Positions 15,306-23,557 are shown, counted from the stretch's first letter. The stretch is 50,942 bases of DNA from Nodosilinea sp. LEGE 07088 (GCF_015207395.1 NZ_JADEWX010000029.1:1-50942), one strand, 5' to 3'. A program made the numbers and translations. Notes: generated by a model not told the origin, from the letters alone.

Positions 15306-16643
15306 ATGATCACCTGGCAAATCCTCCTTGTTTATCGTCTAACCGAACGTTATTGGGTTCAAGTACTTATGGGTTATGGCTTCCCATCCTCTTTTTCCCA
15401 TCGCCAGGGGCCTGGCTTCAAAGTGGCGGCAGTTACTGTGTTGACGGCCCTAGGCACTGCCGCTGTGGTGCATCTACCAGCAGAGTCCGGGATGTCCGAC
15501 CCGACTCCGAATAGTCAGCCTGGCGGGCCAGCTGCCGATGTCTCGCCGTTTTGTCAGACGCTGGTCGCCCAGTTCAGCCCCTTTGGGAATTCCGATCAGG
15601 CGATTCTCAGCGTAGCCCTTGACCAGGGGGGAGACTTGAACCAGCCCTGCCTGCTATATGGTGAGCAGTGGTTGCCGCTGAACTACCTGCTCTCTACCGA
15701 TGACGCCCTGGCCCAGCAGTTGATCGAGCAGGGCGTCGATGTCAACGCCCAAGACGGTGAGGGTAATACACCTCTCCACTACGTCGGTGCATCCCCGGTC
15801 TTGGCTCAAAGCCTACTGTCGCAGGGAGCAAACGTTAATGCCCGCAACCAGAATGGGATTACCCCATTGCACAACGTATTTGGCGAAAAAAATGTGGCCG
15901 TGATGGCCCTGCTGATTGAGGCCGGGGCCGAGGTCAACGCTCAAGACAATGGACAACTGACACCACTCCACCTGGTCTCCAACGCAGGGTCGTCCGAGAT
16001 TGCTGACCTGCTGATTCGCCACGGAGCCGACGTCAACGCCCGCAGTAACCAAAACTTTACGCCTTTGCACTACGCCGCCTGGTCAAACTCAGGGGTGGCA
16101 GAACGATTGCTGCAAGCAGGCGCTGATCTGACCCTACAAAACGATGCTGGCGCGGTCATTCATACCCCCTCTTTAAATCCAGCGGTGCTGCTGCTGCTGC
16201 TTGACTATGGGGCAGACATTAACCTGGCCAATGCGGCAGGACAAACGCCCCTGCATGTCCATCGATTTAACCCGGAGCTGATCGGCCAGTTGCTGGCCGC
16301 CGGAGCCGATGTGAACCGACAGGATAGCCAGGGTAGAACGGCTCTGTTTGATGTCAACCTGGAGGTGGCACAGCAACTCCTGGCCGCCGGGGCTAATCTG
16401 ATAGTTCAAGACCATCAGGGTAGAACGGCCCTGCACCAGGCCGTGCTGGAAGAACAGAGTTTCTTTGGCCCGGAGTTGGTGGCGCTGTTTTTAAGTCAGG
16501 CTCAACCTCAATCTGGCCTGGTTCAGGTTAGAGATCACCAGGGTGAAACGGCCCTTGAACTAGCCCAGCGTCTGGGCAAGACCGAGATGGTCAATCTGTT
16601 GCAAACAGTGAGCACCAAAAACGGCCCAAAAGGCATGGGCTGA
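15306..16643 (+). CDS. Membrane-anchored ankyrin-repeat protein
   Basis: A 445-residue protein. A hydrophobic segment at about 38-58 (KVAAVTVLTALGTAAVVHL) could be a signal anchor, placing the rest outside the cytoplasmic membrane. Residues about 125-440 form eight or nine ankyrin repeats of 28-33 residues with the usual G-(N/Q)-TPLH and LL-GA-(D/N)-(V/L)-N patterns, for example EGNTPLHYVGAS and GRTALHQAV. Ankyrin repeats bind proteins; the partner is unknown. The gene is single, flanked by direct repeats RB1 and RB2, and may be a transferred unit. The start at ATG 15306 is the first in frame; a later start nearer the hydrophobic segment (for example ATG 15369) is possible. Confidence 0.85.
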   Translation: MITWQILLVYRLTERYWVQVLMGYGFPSSFSHRQGPGFKVAAVTVLTALGTAAVVHLPAESGMSDPTPNSQPGGPAADVSPFCQTLVAQFSPFGNSDQAILSVALDQGGDLNQPCLLYGEQWLPLNYLLSTDDALAQQLIEQGVDVNAQDGEGNTPLHYVGASPVLAQSLLSQGANVNARNQNGITPLHNVFGEKNVAVMALLIEAGAEVNAQDNGQLTPLHLVSNAGSSEIADLLIRHGADVNARSNQNFTPLHYAAWSNSGVAERLLQAGADLTLQNDAGAVIHTPSLNPAVLLLLLDYGADINLANAAGQTPLHVHRFNPELIGQLLAAGADVNRQDSQGRTALFDVNLEVAQQLLAAGANLIVQDHQGRTALHQAVLEEQSFFGPELVALFLSQAQPQSGLVQVRDHQGETALELAQRLGKTEMVNLLQTVSTKNGPKGMG

Positions 16644-17173
16644 CGGTGGCTGATCAATTTGAGGGCGATCGCACTATCGCACCCCCTCCACGCGATCGCA
16701 CCTCCCAGCTAAAAGCCCTTGCCGTCTGGTGGTGGTGTCGTTTTGGGCAATGTGACGCCACTTACCGCCATTGCCCGCTTTTGCTCGCCAGAGCCCTCTG
16801 CCTCGGCCTTCCTGGACGTCATGGGGCGTTATAGGGCGACACCGAGCGTTAGATGGCGCAGCAGCTTCAGCGGCGAGAGTGGCTACGCCCAGGAGGGCTA
16901 CGCATCCGAACCGTACAGACACTACGCCATCCCTGGCGGGGTGAAATGCCCCTAAACTCCACCTACCAGGCGTTTTAGCAATTTTTGGGGGAGGGATGAT
17001 CACAATAGATCCTCTGCCATTGCCCCACCGGCCTTGGCCCCTTTAAGGGGTTGTGAGGGATGGGTAGCGGCGGCAATAACCAACAAAATGCCCCCAGCAA
17101 TCGCCAGGGGCAGAGGTGAAATTCTATTTACGCTAGACAGCTTACCCCTGCTATCGCCCCCACTGCCAAGGGT
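16644..17173. other. Intergenic region with HIP1 sites and repeat RB2
   Basis: About 530 bases with no supported gene. Two HIP1 octamers (GCGATCGC) lie at about 16665 and 16694. The second half is repeat RB2. It separates the plus-strand ankyrin gene from the convergent transfer operon. Confidence 0.6.
16879..17095. repeat. Diverged direct repeat RB2
   Basis: Partner of RB1 (14790-14975) in the same orientation and block order, with several small insertions. The best conserved parts are CCCAGGAGGGCTACGC at the start and GGGTAGCGGCGGCAATAACC at the end. Confidence 0.6.
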
Positions 17174-18301
17174 CTACTTCTCCAAGTTCTCCTGCCTTAG
17201 CCGGTGAAACTTCTCTGCCGCACTGTCGGCATAGCTCTTGATCGACTCATAGCCCGCCTGGGGTCGAGTGTCGTGAGCCAGCTCAGGATTGCCCGAGTAC
17301 CACTCCGCCGCCACCCGCTTCACCGCCGTATTCATATCGTGGCCCGCCTGGATTTGCCGCTGGAGCGCACTCTCCAGCTTGACCCCCACGATCTGCTGCT
17401 GAATCTCGGGACTTTGCAAAAACTCCTGAGGCGACACATCGCGGCCCAATACATCGTAATCCCAGCCGCAGTTGCTCTTCGGCTTGCCGTCCCAGGCGCA
17501 ATTGAGATTCTGCGGCATCACCTGCCCTAGCCCTAGCGCCCCCGTGTCAGGGTTGACGGCCCTGGGGTCACCGCCCGATTCCTTGGCAACAATCGCCTGG
17601 TAGAGGGCAATCGTATCCCCCAGTCGCTCATTGGGCTTGCGACCATTCAATGCCCAGACCAAGTAACCCTTCTGCGGAGCCTGAGCTACGCCCCCTTGGA
17701 TCTGCTCCCAGTGCAGGTGAGCGCCCGTGCTGCCGCCGGTGTTGCCCGTCTTCGCCACCACTGCCCCGGCCCGATGCTCACCTCCCTTGCAGTGGGACAG
17801 ATGCGCTGCCCTAAAGGTGATGTCAGGGAACGCCGAACTGGTCATATCCGCCACCGTGCCATAACCCTTGGGGTCGCTCCAGCAGCGCACCGACACCCGA
17901 TCGCCCGCATAGCCAATGGCATGAATTGACACCCCCTCAGGCGTCGGCAAATCGATACCCGAGTGCATCCGCATCTCCTGATGGATGGGGTGCATCCGCA
18001 GACCAAAACCCGAGTTGACCGTGTATCCCGCAATCACATCGCCCTTGCTGATAGAGGCTTTGAAGTCATCGTCGTAGAATCCTGCTACTGCCTCCGCCAT
18101 AGCGCTCGCCTTGCGGAACCGAGCCCCCCAGGTTTCGTTCGTCTCCTGATCCACCATCACCCAAGTCGATGTGGCGATCGCCCCCACGCAGCCCAGCTTG
18201 AGCACCAGCTCGCCCGCCTGCATCGCCGTGCCAATCACGTAACGCCAGGTGGGCGGCAACTCCGACCAGTGGGGCTTGATGTCCTTAACGGTTGAGCTCA
18301 C
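17174..18301 (-). CDS. Bifunctional cell-wall hydrolase (M23 endopeptidase + lytic transglycosylase)
   Basis: A 375-residue protein joining two peptidoglycan-degrading domains. A membrane segment at about 30-50 is followed by an M23/LytM metallopeptidase (about 90-205), with zinc ligands in MHSGIDLP (H113, D117) and HLHWE (195-199). Then comes an SLT-type lytic transglycosylase (about 232-330), with the catalytic Glu E241 in AKESGGDP and the following GALGLGQVMPQN. VirB1-like enzymes of this kind open the wall for DNA-transfer apparatus. It is the last gene of the minus-strand operon that includes the coupling-protein-like ATPase, and its start overlaps the previous gene by 17 bases. That context supports a role in plasmid transfer. 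Confidence 0.88.
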   Translation of the reverse strand: MSSTVKDIKPHWSELPPTWRYVIGTAMQAGELVLKLGCVGAIATSTWVMVDQETNETWGARFRKASAMAEAVAGFYDDDFKASISKGDVIAGYTVNSGFGLRMHPIHQEMRMHSGIDLPTPEGVSIHAIGYAGDRVSVRCWSDPKGYGTVADMTSSAFPDITFRAAHLSHCKGGEHRAGAVVAKTGNTGGSTGAHLHWEQIQGGVAQAPQKGYLVWALNGRKPNERLGDTIALYQAIVAKESGGDPRAVNPDTGALGLGQVMPQNLNCAWDGKPKSNCGWDYDVLGRDVSPQEFLQSPEIQQQIVGVKLESALQRQIQAGHDMNTAVKRVAAEWYSGNPELAHDTRPQAGYESIKSYADSAAEKFHRLRQENLEK

Positions 18302-18707
18302 TGTGGGCCACCTCCCCCTCTGTTACCGTCACATCGAGGGCCAGGCCGTTGTCCAAGGCCCAGCGGTAGACCCCGTTACCCAGAGCGCAGGCAGGCTGCC
18401 CCAGCCACTCCAGAGCGATCACCTCCGACTCCCCCACCAATGCCTTACGCAGCTCCGCCTTGGTGGCATCGAGGGCCACCGGATCAGGAGCCACCGCCAC
18501 ACAGGCTTGCAGACGGGCATCCTCGCCAGATAGACGATGCACCAGCTGCCACGCCGCAGGTTGATGGGTGTTGACCCACGACCTCACCCCATAGATGGGG
18601 TTGTAGAACTGCCCCCGGCCCGGCTGCTTCAGGTCTAAAAACGCGGCCCCGACGAACAACGCCGCCAGGGCCAGCAGATACCGGGTTCTGATTCGCCAGA
18701 ACAGCAT
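18285..18707 (-). CDS. Small membrane-anchored protein of the transfer operon
   Basis: A 140-residue protein I do not recognise. Residues about 9-24 (RYLLALAALFVGAAFL) form one membrane helix, and the remainder is a soluble alpha/beta-looking domain with two Cys (QACVAV and QPACALG) that could form a disulfide outside the membrane. It overlaps the hydrolase gene by 17 bases and starts two bases after the stop of the upstream gene, so all three are probably translated together. A part in the transfer machinery is inferred from position only. Confidence 0.75.
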   Translation of the reverse strand: MLFWRIRTRYLLALAALFVGAAFLDLKQPGRGQFYNPIYGVRSWVNTHQPAAWQLVHRLSGEDARLQACVAVAPDPVALDATKAELRKALVGESEVIALEWLGQPACALGNGVYRWALDNGLALDVTVTEGEVAHSELNR

Positions 18708-18709
18708 TG

Positions 18710-19258
18710 CTACTCCCCGACCTTGACAGCGCGAGTGTAGGGACGAGTCTCAATCGGTTGACCGACCCGTTCTTCCCCGGTCAAGACCTTGTGAGCGCTG
18801 CCCGCAATGCTCTGCGTCGGCACCACCAACATCGCCCCAAAGTTAGTCCCCGCCACCACCGGATTCCAGATGTCGCCCCCGGCTTTGACCGCCGAACCTT
18901 GGAGGATATTGAGCCCAGCCGAGAGCACGAATAGCCCGCCCCACACCGAGATAAAAGCCCCACCCATCGTCTGTAGCGGGTGGTTCCGCAAGCAGCTGAG
19001 GCCGCTGCGAATCACCGGGAAAATGCTCCAGGGATCGGTAGTGGGCGTGATGACAAAGATGGGCTTGCGCTTGCCGCTGGTGGCATCGAACCAGCCACCA
19101 TCCTGCACGTTAGAGCGCATGGCATTGCGTGGCGCGAGCTGGACACCGCTGCCCCGACCTGGTGAGCTGAGCTGAGGCGTGATGTCGATGATTTGCCCGT
19201 CGATAATCTCAGGGCCATTGTTGCTATTGGCAAGTTGATTGTTCTTAGAGCTAGCCAT
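18710..19258 (-). CDS. Membrane protein of the transfer operon, unknown function
   Basis: A 182-residue protein I do not recognise. The first 75 residues are polar and include IIDGQIIDITPQ. A hydrophobic segment follows at about 97-122 (MGGAFISVWGGLFVLSAGLNIL) and possibly a second, weaker one at about 130-150. Its first base overlaps the stop of the ATPase gene upstream (19258), a tight coupling. The context suggests a membrane partner of the ATPase. Confidence 0.75.
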   Translation of the reverse strand: MASSKNNQLANSNNGPEIIDGQIIDITPQLSSPGRGSGVQLAPRNAMRSNVQDGGWFDATSGKRKPIFVITPTTDPWSIFPVIRSGLSCLRNHPLQTMGGAFISVWGGLFVLSAGLNILQGSAVKAGGDIWNPVVAGTNFGAMLVVPTQSIAGSAHKVLTGEERVGQPIETRPYTRAVKVGE

Positions 19259-20520
19259 TAGGAATTTTCCTCAATGATGGATTTGATGCGGTCAAATAAA
19301 TCACAGCCCTCCTGGTACTTCTTGCCGGTGCAACCCAACACCTCTTTGATGACTTGGGAGCGGGGCATCCCCTGGGCCAACGCGTTGGTTACCGCGATGA
19401 TCAGGGGCAGATCCGGGGCTAAAGAGGGGTCTGGAAACGTGGAAACTTTCGTTTCACCCAGAGGCGAAAGCCTTACCCCGTCTTCGTTTCCGTCCGTTGC
19501 ACCTGCCGTTGCAGGGGCGTAACTCGGTTTCGGCACTTCATAGGCCACCATCGGCAGCCATTCCTTGATTTCTGAGTGGTAGAAGACCGCCTGCTTGGGC
19601 GAGAACGATCGCTCAAAAATCACCTCATCCTCAATCGGCGGAATGCTGGTGTCAGACTTGCGCAGGCTCTCCAGATGGCTCTGGCTGCTGGGGGTCTGAA
19701 TCGTGAGCAGGTCAAACGTGGCTCTCATACCACCGCTGACTCCGATATCGCCCACCAGCGACGACTGAGTAATGGCCCATAGAGCGCGATCATCCGTCTC
19801 CCCTGACGACAGCTCCATGGTGAGCTGCGACTTAAGGAACCCGTCATACCAGGTCTTGAAGGCGGTCTTCATCATCGCCAGCTCGTCGATGATCAGCACC
19901 TTGGGCCGCTGGGGCAGCTGCCGCCAAGCGAAGATAAACCGCTGCATCTGCTCGCAGATGTCGTCGATATCCTCCTTGGACTCCAGAGAATCAGCCATGA
20001 ACCCGAGCACGTTGTCAGCCTGCTTCCAGTAGCCATGCTCCTTGGGGTGATACTTGGGCTGAATCACCCACACCACCGCGCCCTGTTTCACCTGGGCCTG
20101 ACGGTAGGCGTGGGCCACCGTTAGCCCCTTGCCGACCCGTGGGTTAGCCGAGATTAAGGTAGGCCGCATACGAGCCGCGAGAATGGCAGCAGGGTTGCCT
20201 ACCCGGAAAGACTCGGTGGCCCCGGCGAAAGGCACCTGCCCGTTCCAGCCCTGCGGCTCTGGTGTGATCTGGGGGCCTGTAATGGCAACTTTGGGCTGCT
20301 CTCCCCCCAACGCCCAGGCCACCCCACAGCCGACGGCCACCGCTCCAAAGGCAATCGCCGCAGGCAGATAGGGATAGGTTTTCTCGTAGCGAATCTGAGC
20401 CCCATTGGCGAAGGCTTCCAGGTCAGCAGGGGTGAGGTTGCTGGCAGGCCGTTGCAGACCACAGAACAGCCCCAGGGCAGCCGCTCCAATGGAGCCATAG
20501 AGCAAGTAATGCTGCTTCAT
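19258..20520 (-). CDS. Membrane-anchored P-loop ATPase, putative coupling protein
   Basis: A 420-residue protein with the layout of VirD4/TraD coupling proteins but short. It has two N-terminal membrane helices (about 6-22 and 52-71), then a P-loop ATPase with SANPRVGKGLT at 124-134, Walker B KVLIIDELAMM at 207-217 and a downstream ALWAITQSS strand. A small helical C-terminal domain (GMPRSQVIKEVLGCTGKKYQ) looks like a winged or HTH fold. Coupling proteins bring relaxase-bound DNA to the transfer channel; here that is inference from domain order and neighbours. I chose ATG 20520 because it overlaps the upstream stop (ATGA); a longer frame to 20706 runs through the upstream gene. The P-loop departs from the strict GxxxxGK(S/T) form, ending in GKG. 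Confidence 0.8.
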   Translation of the reverse strand: MKQHYLLYGSIGAAALGLFCGLQRPASNLTPADLEAFANGAQIRYEKTYPYLPAAIAFGAVAVGCGVAWALGGEQPKVAITGPQITPEPQGWNGQVPFAGATESFRVGNPAAILAARMRPTLISANPRVGKGLTVAHAYRQAQVKQGAVVWVIQPKYHPKEHGYWKQADNVLGFMADSLESKEDIDDICEQMQRFIFAWRQLPQRPKVLIIDELAMMKTAFKTWYDGFLKSQLTMELSSGETDDRALWAITQSSLVGDIGVSGGMRATFDLLTIQTPSSQSHLESLRKSDTSIPPIEDEVIFERSFSPKQAVFYHSEIKEWLPMVAYEVPKPSYAPATAGATDGNEDGVRLSPLGETKVSTFPDPSLAPDLPLIIAVTNALAQGMPRSQVIKEVLGCTGKKYQEGCDLFDRIKSIIEENS

Positions 20521-20750
20521 CGAACGCCCCTCCCGAATCGCAACGCTACGGCTCGAACGGCTGACAGCCCCAGCAGAAACAACCCCCAACCCAGTAGCAG
20601 CGCGACCAGAAACTCCGCTAGCCGCGTTAAGACCATAATCAGGACGATGCCGGTTAGAGGGGCGACAATGGCGGTCTGGAGTAGATGCCCAGGCGTCGAG
20701 CGCCACAGCAGGAACCAGATAAAGCGGGCGTAGTTAATCGCGTACTTCAT
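20517..20750 (-). CDS. Small two-helix membrane protein
   Basis: A 77-residue protein made mostly of hydrophobic segments: about 22-42 (LLQTAIVAPLTGIVLIMVL) and 44-64 (LAEFLVALLLGWGLFLLGL), with a positively charged C-terminus. I do not recognise a family. ATG 20750 lies inside the end of the upstream gene (17-base overlap), and its stop overlaps the ATPase start by four bases. Such coupling suggests it is a subunit of the same membrane complex. Confidence 0.75.
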   Translation of the reverse strand: MKYAINYARFIWFLLWRSTPGHLLQTAIVAPLTGIVLIMVLTRLAEFLVALLLGWGLFLLGLSAVRAVALRFGRGVR

Positions 20751-21396
20751 GGGCCTGCACCTCTTCAGACAGGGAGTGTTGCCGGTCGTGGTACTGCACC
20801 AGGTTTTCAATCGCCACCACCGCCAAGTTGGTCGGCGGGTCTTGGGGCAGAGACGCCATCGAGCGGGCCACCTCCACGGCCTCAACTCGGAAGAGCGCCG
20901 CCTGGGCCTGTCGCCAATCGCGATCGCCCTTAGCCGTATCCAACATCACCTGGGCGTCACGCTGATAGCGGTTGAGGGGGCAAATGAGCTGCTGCTGGTA
21001 GCACGGGTCAGTAGGCTTCAGAACGTCCTGTTCCGCCTGCTGGCGGTAGCGATAGGCCTCATTGTTGAGCACCGACCGACCGACATCGGCCAACACCAAA
21101 CGGCTGTCTTCGTAGTTGCCCGAGAGCCGGTCTTGGGCCGCAGCGAGCACGTTCTCGTAGTTAGGAGCGGGCAGTTCGCTCTGATAGGTGCCCTCGTCCC
21201 CGGTGCGGCCAGACTGAGCCAAGGCGAAGGCAATGCCGGAGAGGGCAGCCACCGCGATGCCACCGGCTGCCCAGTAACGGCGGTTTTGCCACCAGGGAAC
21301 GGGAGTTAGGTAGATGTTTTGGATAGGCGATGCACCGCCAACGACCTCGCGACGGTATTCGAGGGGGACGGCAGGGGGAGTGAATTTAGCTTCCAT
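20734..21396 (-). CDS. Single-pass membrane protein with periplasmic helical domain
   Basis: A 220-residue protein I do not recognise. A short cytoplasmic N-terminus is followed by one membrane helix at about 42-60 (YWAAGGIAVAALSGIAFALA) and a long helical domain rich in Ala, Gln and Arg (about 75-215), with two Cys in TDPCYQQQLICPLNRY. The topology resembles that of envelope-spanning secretion accessory proteins, but no family match is claimed. It lies in the transfer operon, with a 63-base gap to the upstream gene. Confidence 0.72.
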   Translation of the reverse strand: MEAKFTPPAVPLEYRREVVGGASPIQNIYLTPVPWWQNRRYWAAGGIAVAALSGIAFALAQSGRTGDEGTYQSELPAPNYENVLAAAQDRLSGNYEDSRLVLADVGRSVLNNEAYRYRQQAEQDVLKPTDPCYQQQLICPLNRYQRDAQVMLDTAKGDRDWRQAQAALFRVEAVEVARSMASLPQDPPTNLAVVAIENLVQYHDRQHSLSEEVQAHEVRD

Positions 21397-21459
21397 AGCG
21401 TTATGACCAGAGTTACGGCGTTAACAGGATGAAAACGGCGGTTATCAGGGCTAAACCCC

Positions 21460-22041
21460 CTAACCAGCAGCAGCGGTATCGGGCTCGGTGGGCTTTCCCA
21501 AAGCTTTCAGCGTTCCAAGGGCATCGGCTAGGGATTTGGTTTCGTCTGTCTGGGCCGCATCAATCTGGCTAGTCTGCAAGAGGTAGAGGCGCTGCTCTAG
21601 GGCTAGTTCCTGGGCCTTAGCGGCGATCTTGCTTTGGGCTTGTTTGGTGGCTTGCAGGCGCTGCTCACGGGCGGCGATGTCATCGGCAAGCGCCCCTTGA
21701 ATCAGATCGGCAGTCTGCAAAAACTGCTCGGCTACGGCTAAGGGGTCATCAATCACCAGCGCTTCAGAGTCCCGAAACTGGGCTAGGTCTACGGTCATGC
21801 CTTGGTAATTGGGCAAGTCGATGCTGGTGCAGTGGTTGCCAGCGTGGATTGTTAGCCCCCCAACAGTGGGTTCGGGAGGGGCCGCAGGGGGGCAGAATTG
21901 GGCGATCGCAGCCTCTACAGCAGCGGGGCTAAGTCCGTTGCTGGTGCTGTAGCCGTTGTCATTCAACCAGCGGCGCACGGAGGTTTTAGGCAGGTTGCCG
22001 TTCTCTTTGCAGAACGAATGAAGGCTTATGGATTCGGTCAT
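21460..22041 (-). CDS. First gene of the transfer operon: HTH-like, coiled-coil protein
   Basis: A 193-residue soluble protein. The N-terminus (SLHSFCKENGNLPKTSVRRWLNDNGYST, about 5-32) looks like a helix-turn-helix of the type that reads DNA, and residues about 120-175 form a charged coiled coil (AAREQRLQATKQAQSKIAAKAQELALEQRLY). It could be a relaxosome or partition-like DNA-binding protein or an autoregulator; this is inference. I chose ATG 22041 because AAGGAC lies about nine bases upstream and the extra N-terminus of the longer frame (to 22110) is not protein-like. It is divergent from the replication operon across a promoter and operator region. Confidence 0.72.
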   Translation of the reverse strand: MTESISLHSFCKENGNLPKTSVRRWLNDNGYSTSNGLSPAAVEAAIAQFCPPAAPPEPTVGGLTIHAGNHCTSIDLPNYQGMTVDLAQFRDSEALVIDDPLAVAEQFLQTADLIQGALADDIAAREQRLQATKQAQSKIAAKAQELALEQRLYLLQTSQIDAAQTDETKSLADALGTLKALGKPTEPDTAAAG

Positions 22042-22155
22042 AGCTAAAAGTCCTTTAGTCCGTTGCAGGTACGGGTTTGGCGCGGCATGGCACAGCAAAC
22101 AGTGAGCCAACTAGGCCCCGCCCTGTACCTATGCCGTTTCGCGTCTTGGTGTATC

Positions 22156-22196
22156 CTAACAAAACTTGTTAGATTAATAACAGCTTTAGTTATAAT
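22156..22196 (+). promoter_or_regulatory. Divergent promoter with 17-bp operator-like palindrome
   Basis: A perfect inverted repeat, CTAACAA-N3-TTGTTAG, occupies 22156-22172. Its right arm doubles as a -35-like element (TTGTTA, 22166-22171), and a consensus -10, TATAAT, lies at 22191-22196 after a 19-base spacer. Transcription would start near 22203, just before the RHH gene. The RHH protein is the obvious candidate to bind here and control both divergent operons. Confidence 0.6.
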
Positions 22197-22233
22197 TTGT
22201 TCGAAGTGTGATCTTTCCTGATAGGTGAGTATG

Positions 22234-22431
22234 ATGTTTGCAGACCATAACCCTGATGAAATGGCCAAAGTCACCGTCACAGCGTTTATTGAAGAAGAGC
22301 TGAAGGACGACCTAAAGGCGCTGGCCGATAAGGAGCGTCGTTCCATGTCGCAAATGATCGCCGTGCTGATTGAGCGGGCTATAGAGGCAGCTAAGGAAGC
22401 AGGAGAAATCCCCTCGGAGACCACCAAATGA
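22234..22431 (+). CDS. Ribbon-helix-helix DNA-binding protein (CopG/Arc-like)
   Basis: A 65-residue protein with a short N-terminal extension and then a ribbon-helix-helix fold: the strand KVTVTAFIEEEL, helix 1 KDDLKALADKERR and helix 2 SMSQMIAVLIERAIEAAKEAG. RHH dimers insert the strand into the DNA major groove and often repress their own operon; in plasmids such proteins set copy number (CopG) or transfer. GGTGA (22224-22228) is spaced well for ATG 22234; ATG 22231 and 22261 are alternatives. Its stop overlaps the next start (ATGA). The gene is first in the operon leading to the replication gene, so it is a likely copy-control repressor. Confidence 0.8.
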   Translation: MFADHNPDEMAKVTVTAFIEEELKDDLKALADKERRSMSQMIAVLIERAIEAAKEAGEIPSETTK

Positions 22432-22982
22432 CTCAGAGCAGCGATCGCCTAGACCGTGTAGAAGCCCTGCTGGCCACTGTGGCGGAGAGCCAAGCCCGCA
22501 CCCAGATTATTGTTGAGCAGAACGCTGCTGGCCTGCGCGAAACCCGTGCGATCGCCGACAGCAACGCCCGTGCCATTGAAGCCTGGTCAACTCGCATCGA
22601 GGATGGCATAGCTGAGGCCGAGGAAGTCAGCAGCTCTATCGCGGCGAACACAAACACCCGTATGGAACAGGCGATCGCTGACACAGTGCAGATGATTGCA
22701 AACCTGGGGCAACAGCAGCAGGAAACCGATCAGCGGTTCAACAATCTGCTGGAAGAAGCCAGGGCCGATAGACAGAGGGCAGAGCAGCACAAGGCAGAAG
22801 CCGATCAGCGCTTTGAGACTTTTCTGGCTGAGGCCAGGGCCGACCGAGCAGAGATGCGGGCGGCTCGTGAGCAGTGGCAGTTAGAGGCCCAAGCCAATGC
22901 TACAGAGCACCGGGCATTCACCCAAAACATTCAGGTGCTTCTGGCCGAGATTGCCCGGCTGTGGCAGCGGGTGGCAGGATGA
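22428..22982 (+). CDS. Coiled-coil protein of the replication operon
   Basis: A 184-residue, highly charged, Ala/Glu/Gln/Arg-rich protein predicted to be almost entirely helical. Two near-identical segments (QRFNNLLEEARADRQRAEQ and QRFETFLAEARADRAEMRA, at about 103-121 and 128-146) show an internal duplication of about 25 residues. No catalytic motif is visible. It overlaps both neighbours by four bases (ATGA), so it is translated with the RHH protein and the next gene. It may be a structural or DNA-bridging accessory factor; the function is not known. Confidence 0.75.
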   Translation: MTQSSDRLDRVEALLATVAESQARTQIIVEQNAAGLRETRAIADSNARAIEAWSTRIEDGIAEAEEVSSSIAANTNTRMEQAIADTVQMIANLGQQQQETDQRFNNLLEEARADRQRAEQHKAEADQRFETFLAEARADRAEMRAAREQWQLEAQANATEHRAFTQNIQVLLAEIARLWQRVAG

Positions 22983-23557
22983 CCACCGGAGACAAGGCCA
23001 AACGCACCACGGTGGCGATCGGCCTATTAAATGCAGAGGGGTACCAAATGCCCAACAGTGAGTATCGGATGAGCTTGTCGAGTGCGGCTGACGCAGTTGG
23101 GTTAGCCCCTAGAAACGCTTTCGATTTTTTGCGATCAAAGGCAGCTAAACGCTTACTGGGAGAGGGGTTTACGGATTCGATTGCTGAAATTGAGGTGGAA
23201 CCCAACCCAGAGCAAGCCAGGGGCCAAACTCGGATTCAGGCCATCCCCTTGGCCGTGGTTAGCAAGTACTGGCTGTGGCAAGCCTACCGGGGGAATAAGC
23301 AAGCGTTTGCCTTGGTAGATGCCCTGCTAGAGGAATCCCTAGAACGCCGGTTTGATGCTGCCTTTGGGGTGGAGCGTAGCGAGAGCGATCGCGAGGCTGT
23401 GCTCACCCAGCGGCTCCAGAGAACCGAGGCCGATTTAGCCGTCTTGGGCGAAGTCTACGCAGAACCCGACGCCCTGCGTGAACAGGTTGCCCGTCTAGAA
23501 CAGCAGCTCCGCGACGCTGGTCTAGAGCCCTGGCAACTACCGCCAACCGAGCGGTAA
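22979..23557 (+). CDS. KilA/antirepressor-like hypothetical protein
   Basis: A 192-residue protein starting at the ATGA overlap (22979); a longer frame from 22874 is only a shadow of the upstream gene. The N-terminal half (KRTTVAIGLLNAEGYQMPNSEYRMSLSSAADAVGLAPRNAFDFLRS) resembles the small DNA-binding modules of phage antirepressors, in which a short sheet is followed by helices. The middle (IPLAVVSKYWLWQAYRGNKQAFALVDALLEESLERRFDAAF) and C-terminal coiled coil complete it. I do not know an experimentally defined function. It lies 348 bases before the replication gene and may take part in replication control. Confidence 0.7.
   Translation: MTTGDKAKRTTVAIGLLNAEGYQMPNSEYRMSLSSAADAVGLAPRNAFDFLRSKAAKRLLGEGFTDSIAEIEVEPNPEQARGQTRIQAIPLAVVSKYWLWQAYRGNKQAFALVDALLEESLERRFDAAFGVERSESDREAVLTQRLQRTEADLAVLGEVYAEPDALREQVARLEQQLRDAGLEPWQLPPTER

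Noticed and set aside
20521-20706. Longer N-terminus of the coupling-protein-like ATPase
   Set aside because: The extra residues are an out-of-frame shadow of the small membrane-protein gene; ATG 20520 overlaps its stop and precedes a membrane helix.
17174-22041. A full type IV secretion system
   Set aside because: Only a hydrolase, a coupling-like ATPase and small membrane proteins are present; no VirB4 ATPase, VirB8-10 or pilin was found anywhere in the circle.
22874-22978. Longer N-terminus of the antirepressor-like protein
   Set aside because: This stretch is an out-of-frame reading of the upstream coiled-coil gene; the ATGA overlap at 22979 is the natural start.
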